Part shown: piece by piece, positions 29,110-42,190 of the stretch
Layout: every line of letters begins with the position of its first letter
Numbering within the stretch: position 1 is the stretch's first letter
The notes under the pieces: generated by a model
Databases searched by the model: none
What the model was told of the DNA's origin: nothing
Seen by the model: the letters and a program-made list of their open reading frames with translations, nothing else
NCBI GenBank assembly: GCA_012934845.2
Contig: WNNJ02000227.1
Span: forward strand, 147,906 to 211,905
DNA length: 64,000 bases
Direction of reading: 5' to 3'
DNA from: Pomphorhynchus laevis
Lineage: Eukaryota; Acanthocephala; Palaeacanthocephala; Echinorhynchida; Pomphorhynchidae
Program-made: the position numbers and the translations under genes

Positions 29110-29532
29110 CCTAGTGCAACATGTCCACGAATTCACGAGAATAAGAAACGAGTTCAAATCATTTCTGGACTTGTGCCTCTCAAAAACATAAATGAGGTAA
29201 AACACATACACTTTAGGCCTCCCTTAGGATCCAGCGATCATCTCGTGCTAGTTATAGAACTGACATTTCCAAACATCGTCAAGGATATTGTGCCTCCTGT
29301 TTCCAGAATCAACGTATACAAGACTGACTACACTACTATTGCCGCACTTTTGTCACATCATTAGTGGCTTGATCCATTCTTTGTAGGCGTAAACATGGTA
29401 TGGAACGATTTTCAAGACGTGCTCCGTCACCTGATTGACATATTTTCACCTATCATGAACGTCAAAACGAAACCAAGGCAAGCAACTTAGTGGCTCGTAC
29501 ACTCTGTAAGACAGGCAATCAAAAAACGCAAC

Positions 29533-31338
29533 TTGGCATTTTACAAATACAGAACTGGACACGGCAATTATGAGGCTTACAAAAAAGCTCGAAACTACGC
29601 GACGTCAATTAAACGTAATAAGCAACGGACATTTCTGAATAATCTATGTTCCCAAATTCGATCTGACCCAAAGCGATTCTTATCGTTTGTAACCAAGCAG
29701 AGCAAATCAAGACACGCTCAACTACAATGCGTATTGGACGATGCGGACAACTTGGTATGCGACCAAAAATCGATTGCCGATTTATTTGCAAACGAATTTG
29801 CAATGGCCAACCCGTCATCAATCTGTAAGAAGGTAACGTTCGGACGTTTCGAAAGGAATAATACCTCAGCTAATCTAGACGAATGCCTAAAAATCGTTTA
29901 ACTGAATAATATATTCTCGGATCTAAGAAGACTACCAAGAACAAATTCCTCTGGGCCAGACGGCATACCGTCAATTGCCCTACGTAAACTCGCTACCACT
30001 GTGTGTACACCTCTTCATCGCCTATTTGTTGCCTCGTTATATACATCGACCTTACCTGATGACTGGAGAACCGCAATAGTGTGCCCGATCTATAAGAAAG
30101 AAAATAAATCACGTGTATCGAACTACCGTTTAATCAGCCTTACATGCATATCTTGCAAACTCTTGGAGCAAATAGTGCTTGCTGAATTGGAGATATTCAT
30201 CAACAGAAAGGGAATCATGAATAATCAACAACATGGTTTCCGTAAACTAAGATCCACTAATACAAACTTACTCACTGCGAGACAGCTGAGACTCTTCAAT
30301 AATGCCTGAAACGACGTTGACATTGTCTTTTTTGATTTATCGCAAGCGTTTGATAGAGTAGACCATTCAATCATTATCGGTAAATTATATGGCATTGAAT
30401 GGCACACTTGCATCCTCCATTGAATTTCTGACTTCTTATACAGTCGCTCATTTACGGTTAAAATAGGAGACTCGTTTTCATCTAACATTCAACTACACTA
30501 TGGCGTTCCACAAGATTCAATTCTGATCCCAACGCTCTTTAATATATACATCACTAGCGTAATACCACTTTGAGTTTCTGACTGTATTCTATATGCAGAT
30601 GATATTAAAATTTGGCGGGCCATCAAAAACGACAACGACGTGCACATCCTACAATTGGACATATCGAACCTGCAGCATTGGGCAGATGCAGTGAATCTGA
30701 CTATAAACCCAGAAAAATGTGCTCATATGCACATTAGACGCAGGCGACATGTTGCAAACTATGAAGTAAGCGGAAGGCAAATAAACGTGGTCAACTCTTA
30801 CAAGGACCTAGGTGTAATAATAACAAATGACCTAAAAACAAACATCAACTCTGCTGCAGTCAAATCAAAGTGCTTACAAATTCTTGCTATGCTACGCATA
30901 ACTATTCGCAGAGTCGACATTCCGTCATTTCAACCACTTTACGAATCGTTGATTCTGAGTCACGTCTTATATGTATTGCAATCCATGTGTCCTCAATCAA
31001 AAACTGAGCATACGAGTATTGAAAAGGTGCTACGCAAAGCAACGCATTTGGTTCCCTCGATAAGAGGCTTATCATTTGAAAGTAGAATTCACTTGATAGG
31101 CGTTACATCAATAGAAAAGTATCTATTAATATCAGACTTGATGATGACATGGGCAGCCGTAAACCGTCGTGATTATCCTTTTACAGATATCTTCCCCATC
31201 CGCAAGGAATCAACACTTAGAGGTCACGGCCTTCACATCATGGCGAAACGGCACATTAGAGATGTATGCAGAGGTTTACCAGATAGGGTGCGCACTGTAT
31301 GGAACAATCTACCTGCTCACATAGTATTATGTACATAA
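29533..31338 (+). pseudogene. CR1-like LINE: linker, RT and C-terminal region
   Basis: Three longer open pieces. 29533-29901 carries the linker (YKKARNYATSIKRNKQRTF, DPKRFLSFVTKQSKS). 30001-30309 holds RT motifs 1-2 (DWRTAIVCPIYKKENKSRVS, NYRLISLTCISCKLLEQIV, QHGFRKLRSTNTNLL). 30640-31338 is the part after motif C (LQHWADAVNLTINPEKCAHM, SYKDLGVIITNDL, SHVLYVLQSMCPQS, VRTVWNNLPAHIV). In between, motif A (DIVFFDLSQAFDRVDHS), motif B (HYGVPQDSIL) and motif C (ILYADDIKIW) are readable across stops. Motif B has D where G is usual (PQGS), another sign of decay. Confidence 0.85.
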
Positions 31339-31479
31339 AAAACTGCATTCAAACGACAATTGAAGAACTTTGTGACTACAATTACATGACATTTTTTCAT
31401 TTTTTTAAAGTGTGAATATTGTAACTCACCTTGTGACGAGCTTTTGCTCACTCTGGTGTAAATTAATAATAAATACGCA

Positions 31480-34400
31480 AAATAATACAATCGAAATTAC
31501 TATGTATAGAATAATCGTTTTTTATAGAAGTAGATTATGTTTTTTATAGTCCAACAATTGATTTTATGCATACAATTACCTAATATTCACTTGGTTTGTG
31601 TTGCATATTTAATGATATACAAATATATTTATATTAATAATACAATGTACGAAATAAAATATTTTGATTCGAAATAATAATTAAATTAATAGAAATGTTT
31701 ATTGTACCGTAGTTTGCATTATACCTAAAACTTACAAGATTTTTTATTTCAAAATAATGCAGTTATCTTTATTTTAGCGATATACATGTCTGTCATTACC
31801 AAATATCTTTTTTATTTTGATTCAAGGGAATTATAAAATTTAAGAAATTACAAAAACCACGGTCATTGAAATGATCGTTGTGGGTATTTTACTTTAATTA
31901 ATAATGGTTTTTAGCGATAAGCACTTTAATCAAAATCTAAACATCTTAATATTTATAGAAATGAAAATACCGATTTACATATAATTATATATTTACTTTA
32001 TTATATCAGACATTATTTATTGTACCTATTGAGTCGTAAAATTTTCTAATTTTGATTTAATTAGTTTATCTAAACTCTGGGTATTGAGTTTAAATTCGTA
32101 AAAGGAAATGTGTACACTATTATTATAAAACCAACTTTAAAAGAATTAACGTGAATACAAATGACCTTAATTTAATAATTATCAATGGAGTAATAAAGAC
32201 AAACTGGAAAATAGTTGCTGCAGGGGCATTGCGACATTCGATTGTAAATGAATGTAAATCATATTTCTTGTGTTAAAATACAATTACCTAATATTCACTA
32301 ATTAATTCGACGTGAGAATGGAACATGACTAGCACATATTAAAAAAAATTCAGCCTGATGAAATGACTAGAAATATAGATTCAGAAGAGCGGACGTGCCA
32401 CGGAGATATTGTTCCTCACATGGGGAATCTGATCACTAGAGAATAAAACAAAATATATTCAACCAAATAAGAACGCAGTGATAAACTAGTAGCATGACAA
32501 TTTTAAGGTGAATCAACTTTTAAAAAATAATACAGTCAACACTTATAACTGGTTGAAGTTGGTTTAATCTACATATATGCACATACAACGAAAAAGGCGG
32601 CCGTTTCGGCAACTATTTACAAGTACACTGTATATTCTAACAGAATCTGATTAAATTTCAAAGATAAAAGTTGTTTCTTGGAATTATAATAATTCTAAGG
32701 AACAATTATAATTATTATATAGCGATATACTTGCAGGGAGTTTCCTCAATGTTCATGTCAACTCTATTCAATGCTCATGTTGTTAATAAAATTTAATTTG
32801 AAAGGATTGATGTGAATAATTGACTGCTAAGCTCTCTCTCTGAGTTAAGTATGCTCAGTATATTTAATAATTGCATGTAACGAAAATTTTCAAATGAAGT
32901 GAAGAATGTAGTGCAGGAATGCTCTAAGTTATATACCTCGTGATGCAGTTATTTAACTTGTTTAAGATGCTCTGAAAAACAATGAGTGGTGTTCAAGTTT
33001 GGAATCCGAAAAACTCATAATATATCTTAGACAACCGGTGGACATTACTGTATTGATGTACATATCGAAACCAAGTTGCACTGCGAATGAAGGAGAAAGT
33101 TTGACCAACTCATGTTGAGTGTTTAATTTGGTGATAACTTATATACGCACGATATTAATATTCTGATATTTTTTAAAAAGAAAAAAAAATATTCTGATAT
33201 GATCAGCAAATGTGTTTATACTTTTATTAAGTTGATAATCAATGTAAAGAAGATCATAAGTCGCGAATTTGTGTTATGACCAAAGCATCTAAAGTACAAC
33301 GGTATACATTAGAACTGTTCTAATCATATGTGAACAAGTCTTATACCAAGAAGAAAACTTAATTTAAGGAATTGGTTTCAGCCGTATAAACTTGAAAGTT
33401 TTCAATTTTTGTAACATCAAAAAAATCAACTGTTAAACCACATTTATTATTGCAAACCACAAAGTATATTAGCACGGCCATTTTATGACAACGACGGTGA
33501 TTCGTTACTTAGCATATAATTCGTAATACTACCTCCAACATCCAATTTCAACAACCTAGATTATTTATTCATGACCTGGTTTGTTGAAAATAGTATGCTT
33601 AAATTCTAATAACGAAATTTGAAGTAAAGACACTGGAAATAAGCATGATTTTATCTGTAATTTTCTTTTGTAAGACAACCAAATGATTTTGTTATGAACT
33701 ACATAAAGAATTGTTATTTACTGTCGAATTTAGCAATCGAGTTAGAAAGATATGATAAAACAACCTGTTATTATTTAATAAAGCAAGGTACATCTTTATT
33801 CGACTAATAACTACGCGTTATAGAAGATTAAAACTATTTTAAAAGCTTGATTCGAAAATATACATGAATTTAAATTATGCAAAAATCTGTAATGTTGAAA
33901 ATTCGATTGATGAATTAAAGAATCCCATCATTTCGTTGTCAATTTATATATTTAATCTCATTTTATTTAGTTTTCAAATGATTTTTATGTCTAAAATATA
34001 ATTTAAAATAATGAATAAAAAAAACAAGTTTTATCAATCTCGTATGAAACATTAAATATTTTTACATTTAAAATTATAAACTTACCTGACTTTATGTTTA
34101 TAAGCTGGATATCTGATATATTTTTACCCTTAAAATATGATGCATTTAAGGGGATAAAACCAAAATTGAAAAGATATCTTGCATTACGTAAGTTAATAGC
34201 AATAATAATCACTAATTCAAAGAATGTAATATATAAGAAACAAATTCTACGTTAAGTGCTCTTGTTTTTACTGCACTCAATAGTAGTAGACAATATCGAA
34301 ATGAGTCATTTATTTTAAACAAGTTATTTAACACACTTCAGGTTAGCCATCTACAAGTGATTAAAAACTTTGGAAATGCATTTTTCTAACTTGAGATCAC

Positions 34401-35300
34401 TGTGATTTTATGATAAAAGCTAAATACCCCTAGATATAGAAGTACTGTTAAGTAACTAAATGCTTTTTTCTAAATCTCCATTGAAAATTTACCAAAGTTA
34501 CAATGTGCAAGAATTTAGATCACTAGTATAAAATACTTGTGATGCAGAAGACTTTTATAACATTTCTCTTGAGCAAATTCCCATCTAATACAACGAAAAG
34601 CAATATTTAAAAATATCGCTCGAATTGCAGTAAAGATATTAGTCTATTGACTCATTTATAAAGTGTGTCGCTGGTAAAATAGTTATAATATGAGATAAGA
34701 GATAAATTGATGAATAAATTGACATTACAAAAATGACATTAATAAATAAATCAATAAATTGACATTATTGATGCTAGTGTATCAATAATGAGGTTATATA
34801 TACAATTTATAATGAAGCAGTCATTGCATTTAGTTATTTTAAAAATCATTATTTACATAATGATATTATCAATTGGTATACATAATTTTCCAGAGACGGA
34901 TGGGTTTTAAATCGATATTTAATTTCAAAAAATTTAGGCAGCTAAATTCATTTTAAAATTTTACTTCTATGTATAGCATTATCGCTTTTATTAATAATCA
35001 AAATGTATTCATCCGCAATACTAATAGAATTGAAATGAAATATAAAATATTATATTAACACAATATATCGTAATATTAACAGCTATGTGATATTAATCTA
35101 TATAAATTTGCCATGTGGTTCTCATCTAAATATATAAATTAAACTTAAAACAATCCGTTTCCAGATAAGGAGAAACATACGGGCAATTGTAGAAGCGCGT
35201 AGATATATTTTGTTTACTTGTATTATACTTATCTTGCAATTCCGAAGCAAACCACATAAATCTTGATAATCAAGCACATTGCATTCTACAGATTTAAATA
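31480..35300. other. Long AT-rich stretch without recognisable genes
   Basis: About 3.8 kb. Some less AT-rich islands (32330-32620, 32740-33120) have no convincing frame. The one at 32900-33100 reads SYIPRDAVI and NEWCSSLESEKLIIYLRQP with stops, perhaps a decayed retroelement, but I cannot place it. The 34000-34900 region has short direct repeats (AATAAATTGACATTA). Confidence 0.45.
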
Positions 35301-35309
35301 AAATTAATC

Positions 35310-38300
35310 AATATTCAATTATTAATAAAAATTATTAATTTGAAAATTATTACGACCAAAAAATACATGCCTATTACAATTTATTGGATTTTTTAATTTT
35401 TAAAATTTTTTTCATATTTAGTACTCGATATTCAATTATAAATTTGATAATTATTACGACTGTAGAATCCATGTAACTTATTGGATATTTTAATTTTTAA
35501 GATTTTTTTCATATTTAGTGCTCGATATTCAATTATTAATTTGATAATTATTACGACTGTAGAATCCATGTAACTTATTGGATATTTTAATTTTTAAGAT
35601 TTTTTTCATATTTAGTGCTCGATATTCAATTATTAATTTGAAAGTTATTATGACTACAGAATCCATGTATATTAAACTTATTGGATTTTTAAATTTTTAG
35701 GACTTTTTAATATTCAGTAATTGATATTCAATTATTAATTTGAAAGTTATTATGGCTTAGGTATCCATGTATTACAACTTATTGAATTTTTCAATTTTTA
35801 GGATTTTATTTATATTAAGTGCTCGATATTCAATTATTAATTTGATAATTATTATGACTGTAGAATCCAAATAACTTATTGAATTTAAAATTTTTAAGAT
35901 TTTTTTCATATTTAGTACTCGATATCGAATTACAAATTTAAAAGTTATTATGACTAAAGATTCCATGTATATTACAACTTATTGGATCTTTTAATTTTAG
36001 GATTTTTCCATATTAACTGCTCGATATTCAATTATTAATTTGAAAATTATTACGACTAAAAAATACATGTCTATTACAACTTATTGAATTTATTAATTTT
36101 TAGGATTTCTTTATATTAAGTGCTCGATATTCAATTACAAAATTTGAAAGTTATTATGACTAAATAATCAATGTAACTCATTGGATTTTTTAATTTTTAA
36201 GATTTTTTCATATTTGATGCTCGATATTCAATTATTTATTTGATAATTATTACGACTGTAGAATCCATGTAACTTATTGGATTTTTTAATTTTTAAGATT
36301 TATTTCATATTAAGTGCTCGCTATTCAATTATTAATATGAAAGTTATTATGACTTAAGAATCCATGTATTAAAACTTATTGTATTTTTTAATTTTTTAGA
36401 TTTTTTTCATATTAAGTGCTCGATATTCAATTATTTATTTGATAATTATTACGACTGTAGAATCCATGTAACTTATTAGATTTTTTAATGTTTAAGATTT
36501 TTTTCATATTAAGTGCTCGATATTCAATTATTAATTTGAAAGTTATTATGACTAAAGAATCCATGTATATTACAACTTTTTGAATTTTTCAATTTTTAAG
36601 ATTTTTTCATATTTAATGCTCGATATTCGATTATTTATTTGATAATTATTACGACTGTAGAATCCATGTAACTTATTGGATTTTTTAATTTTTAAGATTT
36701 ATTTCATATTAAGTGCTCGCTATTCAATTATTAATTTGAAAGTTATTATTACAAAAAAATTTACGTAACTTATTAGATCTTATAATTTTTAAGATTTTTT
36801 TCATAGTTAGTTCTCGATATTTAATTATAAATTTGATAAATATTACGACTGCAGAATCCATGAAACTTATTGAATTTTTTAATTTTTAAGATTTTTTTCA
36901 TATTAAGTGCTCGATATTCAATTATTAATTTGAAAGTTATTATGACTAAAGAATCCATGTAACTTATTGGATTTTTTAATTTTTAAGATTTTTTTCATAT
37001 TAAGTGCTCGATATTCAATTATCAATTTGATAATTATTACGACTGTGTAATTCATGTAACTCATTTCATTTTTAAATTTTTATGATTTTTTTTTCATATT
37101 TAGTGCTCGATATTCAATTATTAATTTGAAAGTTATTATGACTTAAGAATCCATGTATTACAACTGTTTGAATTTTTTAATTTTTAGGATTTTTTTTCAT
37201 ATTAAGTGCTCGATATTCAATTATTAATTTGATAATTATTACGACTGTAGAATCCATGTAAGTTATTGGATTTATTAATTTTAAAGATTTTTTCATATTA
37301 AGTGCTCGATATTCAATTATTTATTTGAAAGTTATTATGACTTAAGAATCCACGTATTACAACTTATTGAATTTTTTAATTTTTAGGATTTTTTCATATT
37401 AAGTTCACGATATTCAATTATTTATTTGATAATTATTACGACTGTAGAATACATGTAACTTATTGAATTTTTAAGACTTTTTCATATAAAGTGCTCGATA
37501 TTCAATTATTTATTTGATTATTATTACGACTGTGTAATCCATGAAACTTATTGGATTGTTTAATTTTTAAGATTTTTTTCATATTAAGTGCTCGATATTC
37601 AATTATTAATACGAAAGTTATTATGACTAAAGAATCCATGTATTTCAACTTATCGAATTTTTTAATTTTTAAGATTTTTTCATATTTAATGCTCGATATT
37701 CAATTATTAATTTGAAAGTTATTATTACTAAAGAATTAATGTAACTTATTGGATTTTTTAATTTTTAAGATTTTTTTCATAGTAAGTGCTCGATATTCAA
37801 TTATTAATTTGAAAGTAATTATTACTTAAGAATCCATGTTTTACAACTTATTGAATTTTTTAATTTTTAGGATTTTTTCATATTAAGTGCTGGATATTCA
37901 ATTATTAATTTGATAATTATTACGACTGTAGAATACATGACTCTTATTGAATTTTTAATTTTTAAGATTTTTTTCATATTAAGTGCTCGATATTCAATTA
38001 TTAATATGAAAGTTATTATGACTAAAGAATCCATGTATTTCAACTTATCGAATTTTTTAATTTTTAGGATATTTTCATATTAAGTGCTCGCTATTCAATT
38101 ATTAATTTGAAAGTTATTATTACTAAAGAATTAATGTAACTTATTGGATTTTTTAATTTTTAAGATTTTTTTCATAGTAAGTGCTCGATATTCAATTATT
38201 AATTTGAAAGTAATTATTACTTAAGAATCTATGTATTACAACTTATTGAATTTTTTAATTTTTAGGATTTTTTCATATTAAGTGCTGGATATTCAATTAT

Positions 38301-41300
38301 TAATTTGATAATTATTACGACTGTAGAATACATGACTCTTATTGAATTTTTAAGATTTTTTCATATTTAATGCTCGAATTTCAATTGTTTATTTAATAAT
38401 TATTACGACTGTAGAATCCATGTAACTTATTGGATTTTTTAATTTTTAAGATTTTTTTCATATTAAGTGCTCGCTATTCAATTATTAATTTGAAAGTTAT
38501 TATTACAAAAGAATTTACGTAACTTATTAGATCTTATAATTTTTAAAAATTTTTTAATATTTAATGCTCCATACTCAATTATTTATTTGATAATTATTAC
38601 GACTGTAGAATCCATGTAACTTATTGGATATTTCAATTTTTAAGATTTTTTTCATATTAAGTGCTCGATATTCAATTATTAATTTGAAAGTTATTATGAC
38701 TTAAGAATCCATGTATTACAACTGTTTGAATTTTTTAATTTTTAGGATTTTTTCATATAAAGTGCCCGATATTCAATTATTAATTTGAAAGTTATTATGA
38801 CTTAAGAATCCATGTATTTTAACTTATCGAATTTTTTAATTTTTAGGATTTTTTCATATTAAGCGCTCGCTATTCAATTATTAATTTAAAGTTATTATTA
38901 CTAAAGTATATTTGTCACTTATAAGATCTTTTAATTTTTAAGATTTTTTTCATAGTTAGTTCTCGATATTCAATTATTAATTTGAAAGTTATTATGACTT
39001 AGGAATCCATGTATTACAACTTATTGAATTTTTTAATTTTTAGGATTTTTCATATTCAGTGCTCACTATTCACTTATTAATTTGATAATTATTACGACTG
39101 TAGAATACATGTAACTTATTGTATTTTTAATTTTTAAGATTTTCTTTTCATATAAAGTGCTGGATATTCAATTATTAATTTGAAATTATTACGACTAAAG
39201 AATAGATGTAAAACATGGGATTTAATTTTAAAGATTTTTTTTTCGTATTAAGTGCTCGATATTCAATTATTAATTTGAAAGTTATTATGACTAAAGAATC
39301 CATGTAACTCATTAGATTTTTTAATTTTAAGATTTTTTTTCATATTAAGTGCTCGATATTCAATTATTTATTTGATAATTATTACGACTGTAGAATCCAT
39401 GTAACTTATTGGATTTTTTAATTTTTAAGATTTTTTTCATATTTAGTGCTCGATATTCAATTATTAATATGAAAGTTATTATGACTTAAGAATCCATGTA
39501 TTACAACTTATTGAATTTTTTAATTTTTAAGATTTTTTCATATTTTAATGCTCGATATTCAATTATTTATTTGATAATTATTACGACTGTAGAATCCATG
39601 TAACTTATTGGATATTTCAATTTTTAAGATTTTTTTCATATTAAGTGCTCGATATTGAATTTTTAATATGAAAGTTATTATGAATTAAGAATCCATGTAT
39701 TACAACTTATAGGATATTTTAATTTTTAAGATTTTTTTCATATTAAGTGCTCGATATTCAATTATTTATTTGATTATTATTACGACTGTAGAATCCCTGT
39801 AACTTATTGGATTTTTTAATTTTTAAGATTTTTTCATATAAAGTGCTCGATATTCAATTACAAATTTGAAAGTTTTTATGACTAAAGAATCCATGTAACT
39901 TATTGGATCTTTTAATTTTTTGGATTTTTTCATATTAAGTGCTCGCTAATCAATTATTAATTTGATAATTATTACGACTGCAGAATTCATGAAACTTATT
40001 CGATTTTTTAATTTTTAAGATTTTTTTCATATTAAGTGCTCGCTATTCAATTATTAATTTGAAAGTTATTATTACAAAAGAATTTACGTAACTTATTAGA
40101 TCTTTTAATTTTTAAGATTTTTTTATAGTTAGTTCTCGATATTTAATTATTAATTTGATAATTATTACGACTGTAAAATCCATGTAACTTTTTGGATTTT
40201 TAAATTTTTAAGATTTTTTTCATATTAAGTGCTCGATATTCAATTATTAATTTGAAAGTTATTACGACTAAAGAATACATGTAAAACATTGGATTTTTAA
40301 TTTTTAAGATTTTTTTCATATTAAGTGTGCTCGATATTCAATTATTAATTTTAAAGTTATTACGACTAAAGAATCCATGTAACTCATTGGATTTTTTAAT
40401 TTTTAAGATTTTGTTCATATTTAGTGCTCGATATTCAATTATTAATATGAAAGTTATTATGACTTAAAAATCCACTTATTACAACTTATTGAATTTTTTA
40501 ATTTTTAAGATGTTTTCATATTTAATGCTCGATATTCAATTATTTATTTGATAATTATTACGACTGTAGAATCCATGTAACTTATTGGATATTTTAATTT
40601 TTAAGATTTTTTTCATATTAAGTGCTCGATATTCAATTATTAATTTGATAATTATTACGACTGTAGAATCCATGTAACTCATTGGATTTTTTAATTTTTA
40701 AGATTTTTTCATATTTGGTGCTCGATATTCAATTATTTATTTGATAATTATTACGACTGTAAAATCCATGTAACTTATTGGATTTTTTAATTTTTAAGAT
40801 TTTTTTCATATTTAGTGATCGATATTCAATTATTAATATGAAAGTTATTATGACTAAGGAATCCATGTATTACAACTTTTTGAATTTTTTAATTTTTAAG
40901 ATTTTTTCATATTTGGTGCTCGATATTCAATTATTTATTTGATAATTATTACGACTGTAGAATCCATGTAACTTATTGGATTTTTTAATTTTTAAGATTT
41001 TTTTCATATTAAGTGCTCGATATTCAATTATTAATTTTAAAGTTATTACGACTAAAGAATCCATGTAACTCATTGTATTTTTTAATTTTTAAGATTTTTT
41101 TCATATTAAGTGCTCGATATTCAATTATTAATATGAAAGTTATTATGACTTAAGAATTCATGTATTACAACTTATTGAATTTTTTAATTTTTAAGATGTT
41201 TTCATATTTAATGCTCGATATTCAATTATTTATTTGATAATTATTACGACTGTAGAATCCATGTAACTTATTGGATATTTTAATTTTTAAGATTTTTTTC

Positions 41301-41705
41301 ATATTTAGTGCTCGATATTCAATTATTGATATGAAAGTTATTAAGACTTAAAAATCCACTTATTACAACTTATTGAATTTTTTAATTTTTAAGATGTTTT
41401 CATATTTAATGCTCGATATTCAATTATTTATTTGATAATTATTACGACTGTAGAATCCATGTAACTTATTGGATATTTTAATTTTTAAGATTTTTTTCAT
41501 AGTAAGTGCTCGATATTCAATTATTAATTTGAAAGTAATTATTACTTAAGAATCTATGTATTACAACTTATTGAATTTTTTAATTTTTAAGATTTTTTTC
41601 ATATTTAGTGCTTGATATTCAATTATTTATTTGATAATTATTACGACCGTAGAATCCATGTAACTTTTTGGATTTTTTAATTTTTAGGATTTTTTCATTT
41701 AAGTG
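35310..41705. repeat. AT-rich satellite array, about 97-105 bp monomers
   Basis: Some sixty tandem monomers. A monomer reads roughly ATTTTTTTCATATTTAGTGC, TCGATATTCAATTATTAATT, TGATAATTATTACGACTGTA, GAATCCATGTAACTTATTGG and TTTTTTAATTTTTAAG. Where two type A units stand together the period is 97 bp (35461 to 35558). Type A carries TTTGATAATTATTACGACTG; type B carries TTTGAAAGTTATTATGACTT and a longer TATTACAACTTATTGAA part. A and B are intermixed, and longer blocks recur: for example TTATTATTACTAAAGAATTA repeats 396 bp apart (37716 and 38112), four monomers, which suggests higher-order repeats. No gene is inside. Possible centromeric or heterochromatic satellite. Confidence 0.95.
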
Positions 41706-42190
41706 CCATTCCATATATGTTAAATTTTTAAAATCAAATGTTTTTAAATTCCGTAATTAAATAATTTAAAGTATAACAAAGTGAAACGATTTTTAATTTC
41801 AAGCTGTTTTGGAGAGAATTAACTTAGTTTTATCAAAATTTAAGTAATAAAATATTGCTCAATAATAATTAAAAAAATTAATATTTTGTTAATTATTATT
41901 AACTATGATTATGCTAATTATTTAGTGATAATTTTGGAAATTAGGTAACGTTAGCTATTTATTCAATTAACAACAATCCTAAATAAGTTTCGTGTCTTGA
42001 GCTCATAAGAGGCATTAACTATATCTTAGGAATTCTAGCGTTAAAATATTAACGATAAAGAAAACATGATTTGTAGATCATCAAGATATCTTGCAAAAAA
42101 CTTGTATACTATGGAAAAACTAAGGAAAAAAACGTAAGTCAAAAAAATTTAACCTTGTAGAAATTAACAAAGCATTGAAGGTATTATTCT
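41706..42190. other. AT-rich spacer between satellite and LINE relic
   Basis: The satellite stops at GGATTTTTTCATTTAAGTGC. After it comes ordinary AT-rich sequence with no repeat unit or gene recognised. Confidence 0.5.

Larger units (their letters stand above)
28290..31470 (+). mobile_element. CR1-like LINE (APE endonuclease plus RT), nearly full ORF2, broken
   Basis: The element reads through an apurinic-type endonuclease (28375-29109 and on to GSSDHLVL near 29235), a linker, RT (about 29900-30900) and the CR1-type C-terminus ending near 31338. YADD is at 30592-30603. The 3' end is GAGCTTTTGCTCACTCTGGT followed by TAAATTAATAATAAATA. About half a dozen stops or frame changes interrupt it, so it is dead but not ancient. 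No ORF1 is visible upstream. The family resembles CR1-type LINEs I recall from flatworms and ticks (FVM[FY].N...LPNKLD, DILA[LI]TETWL). No target duplication was found. Confidence 0.85.

Noticed and set aside
35310-41705. CRISPR-like array or coding frames in the satellite
   Set aside because: Units are directly contiguous with no unique spacers; open frames there are by-products of the repeat.
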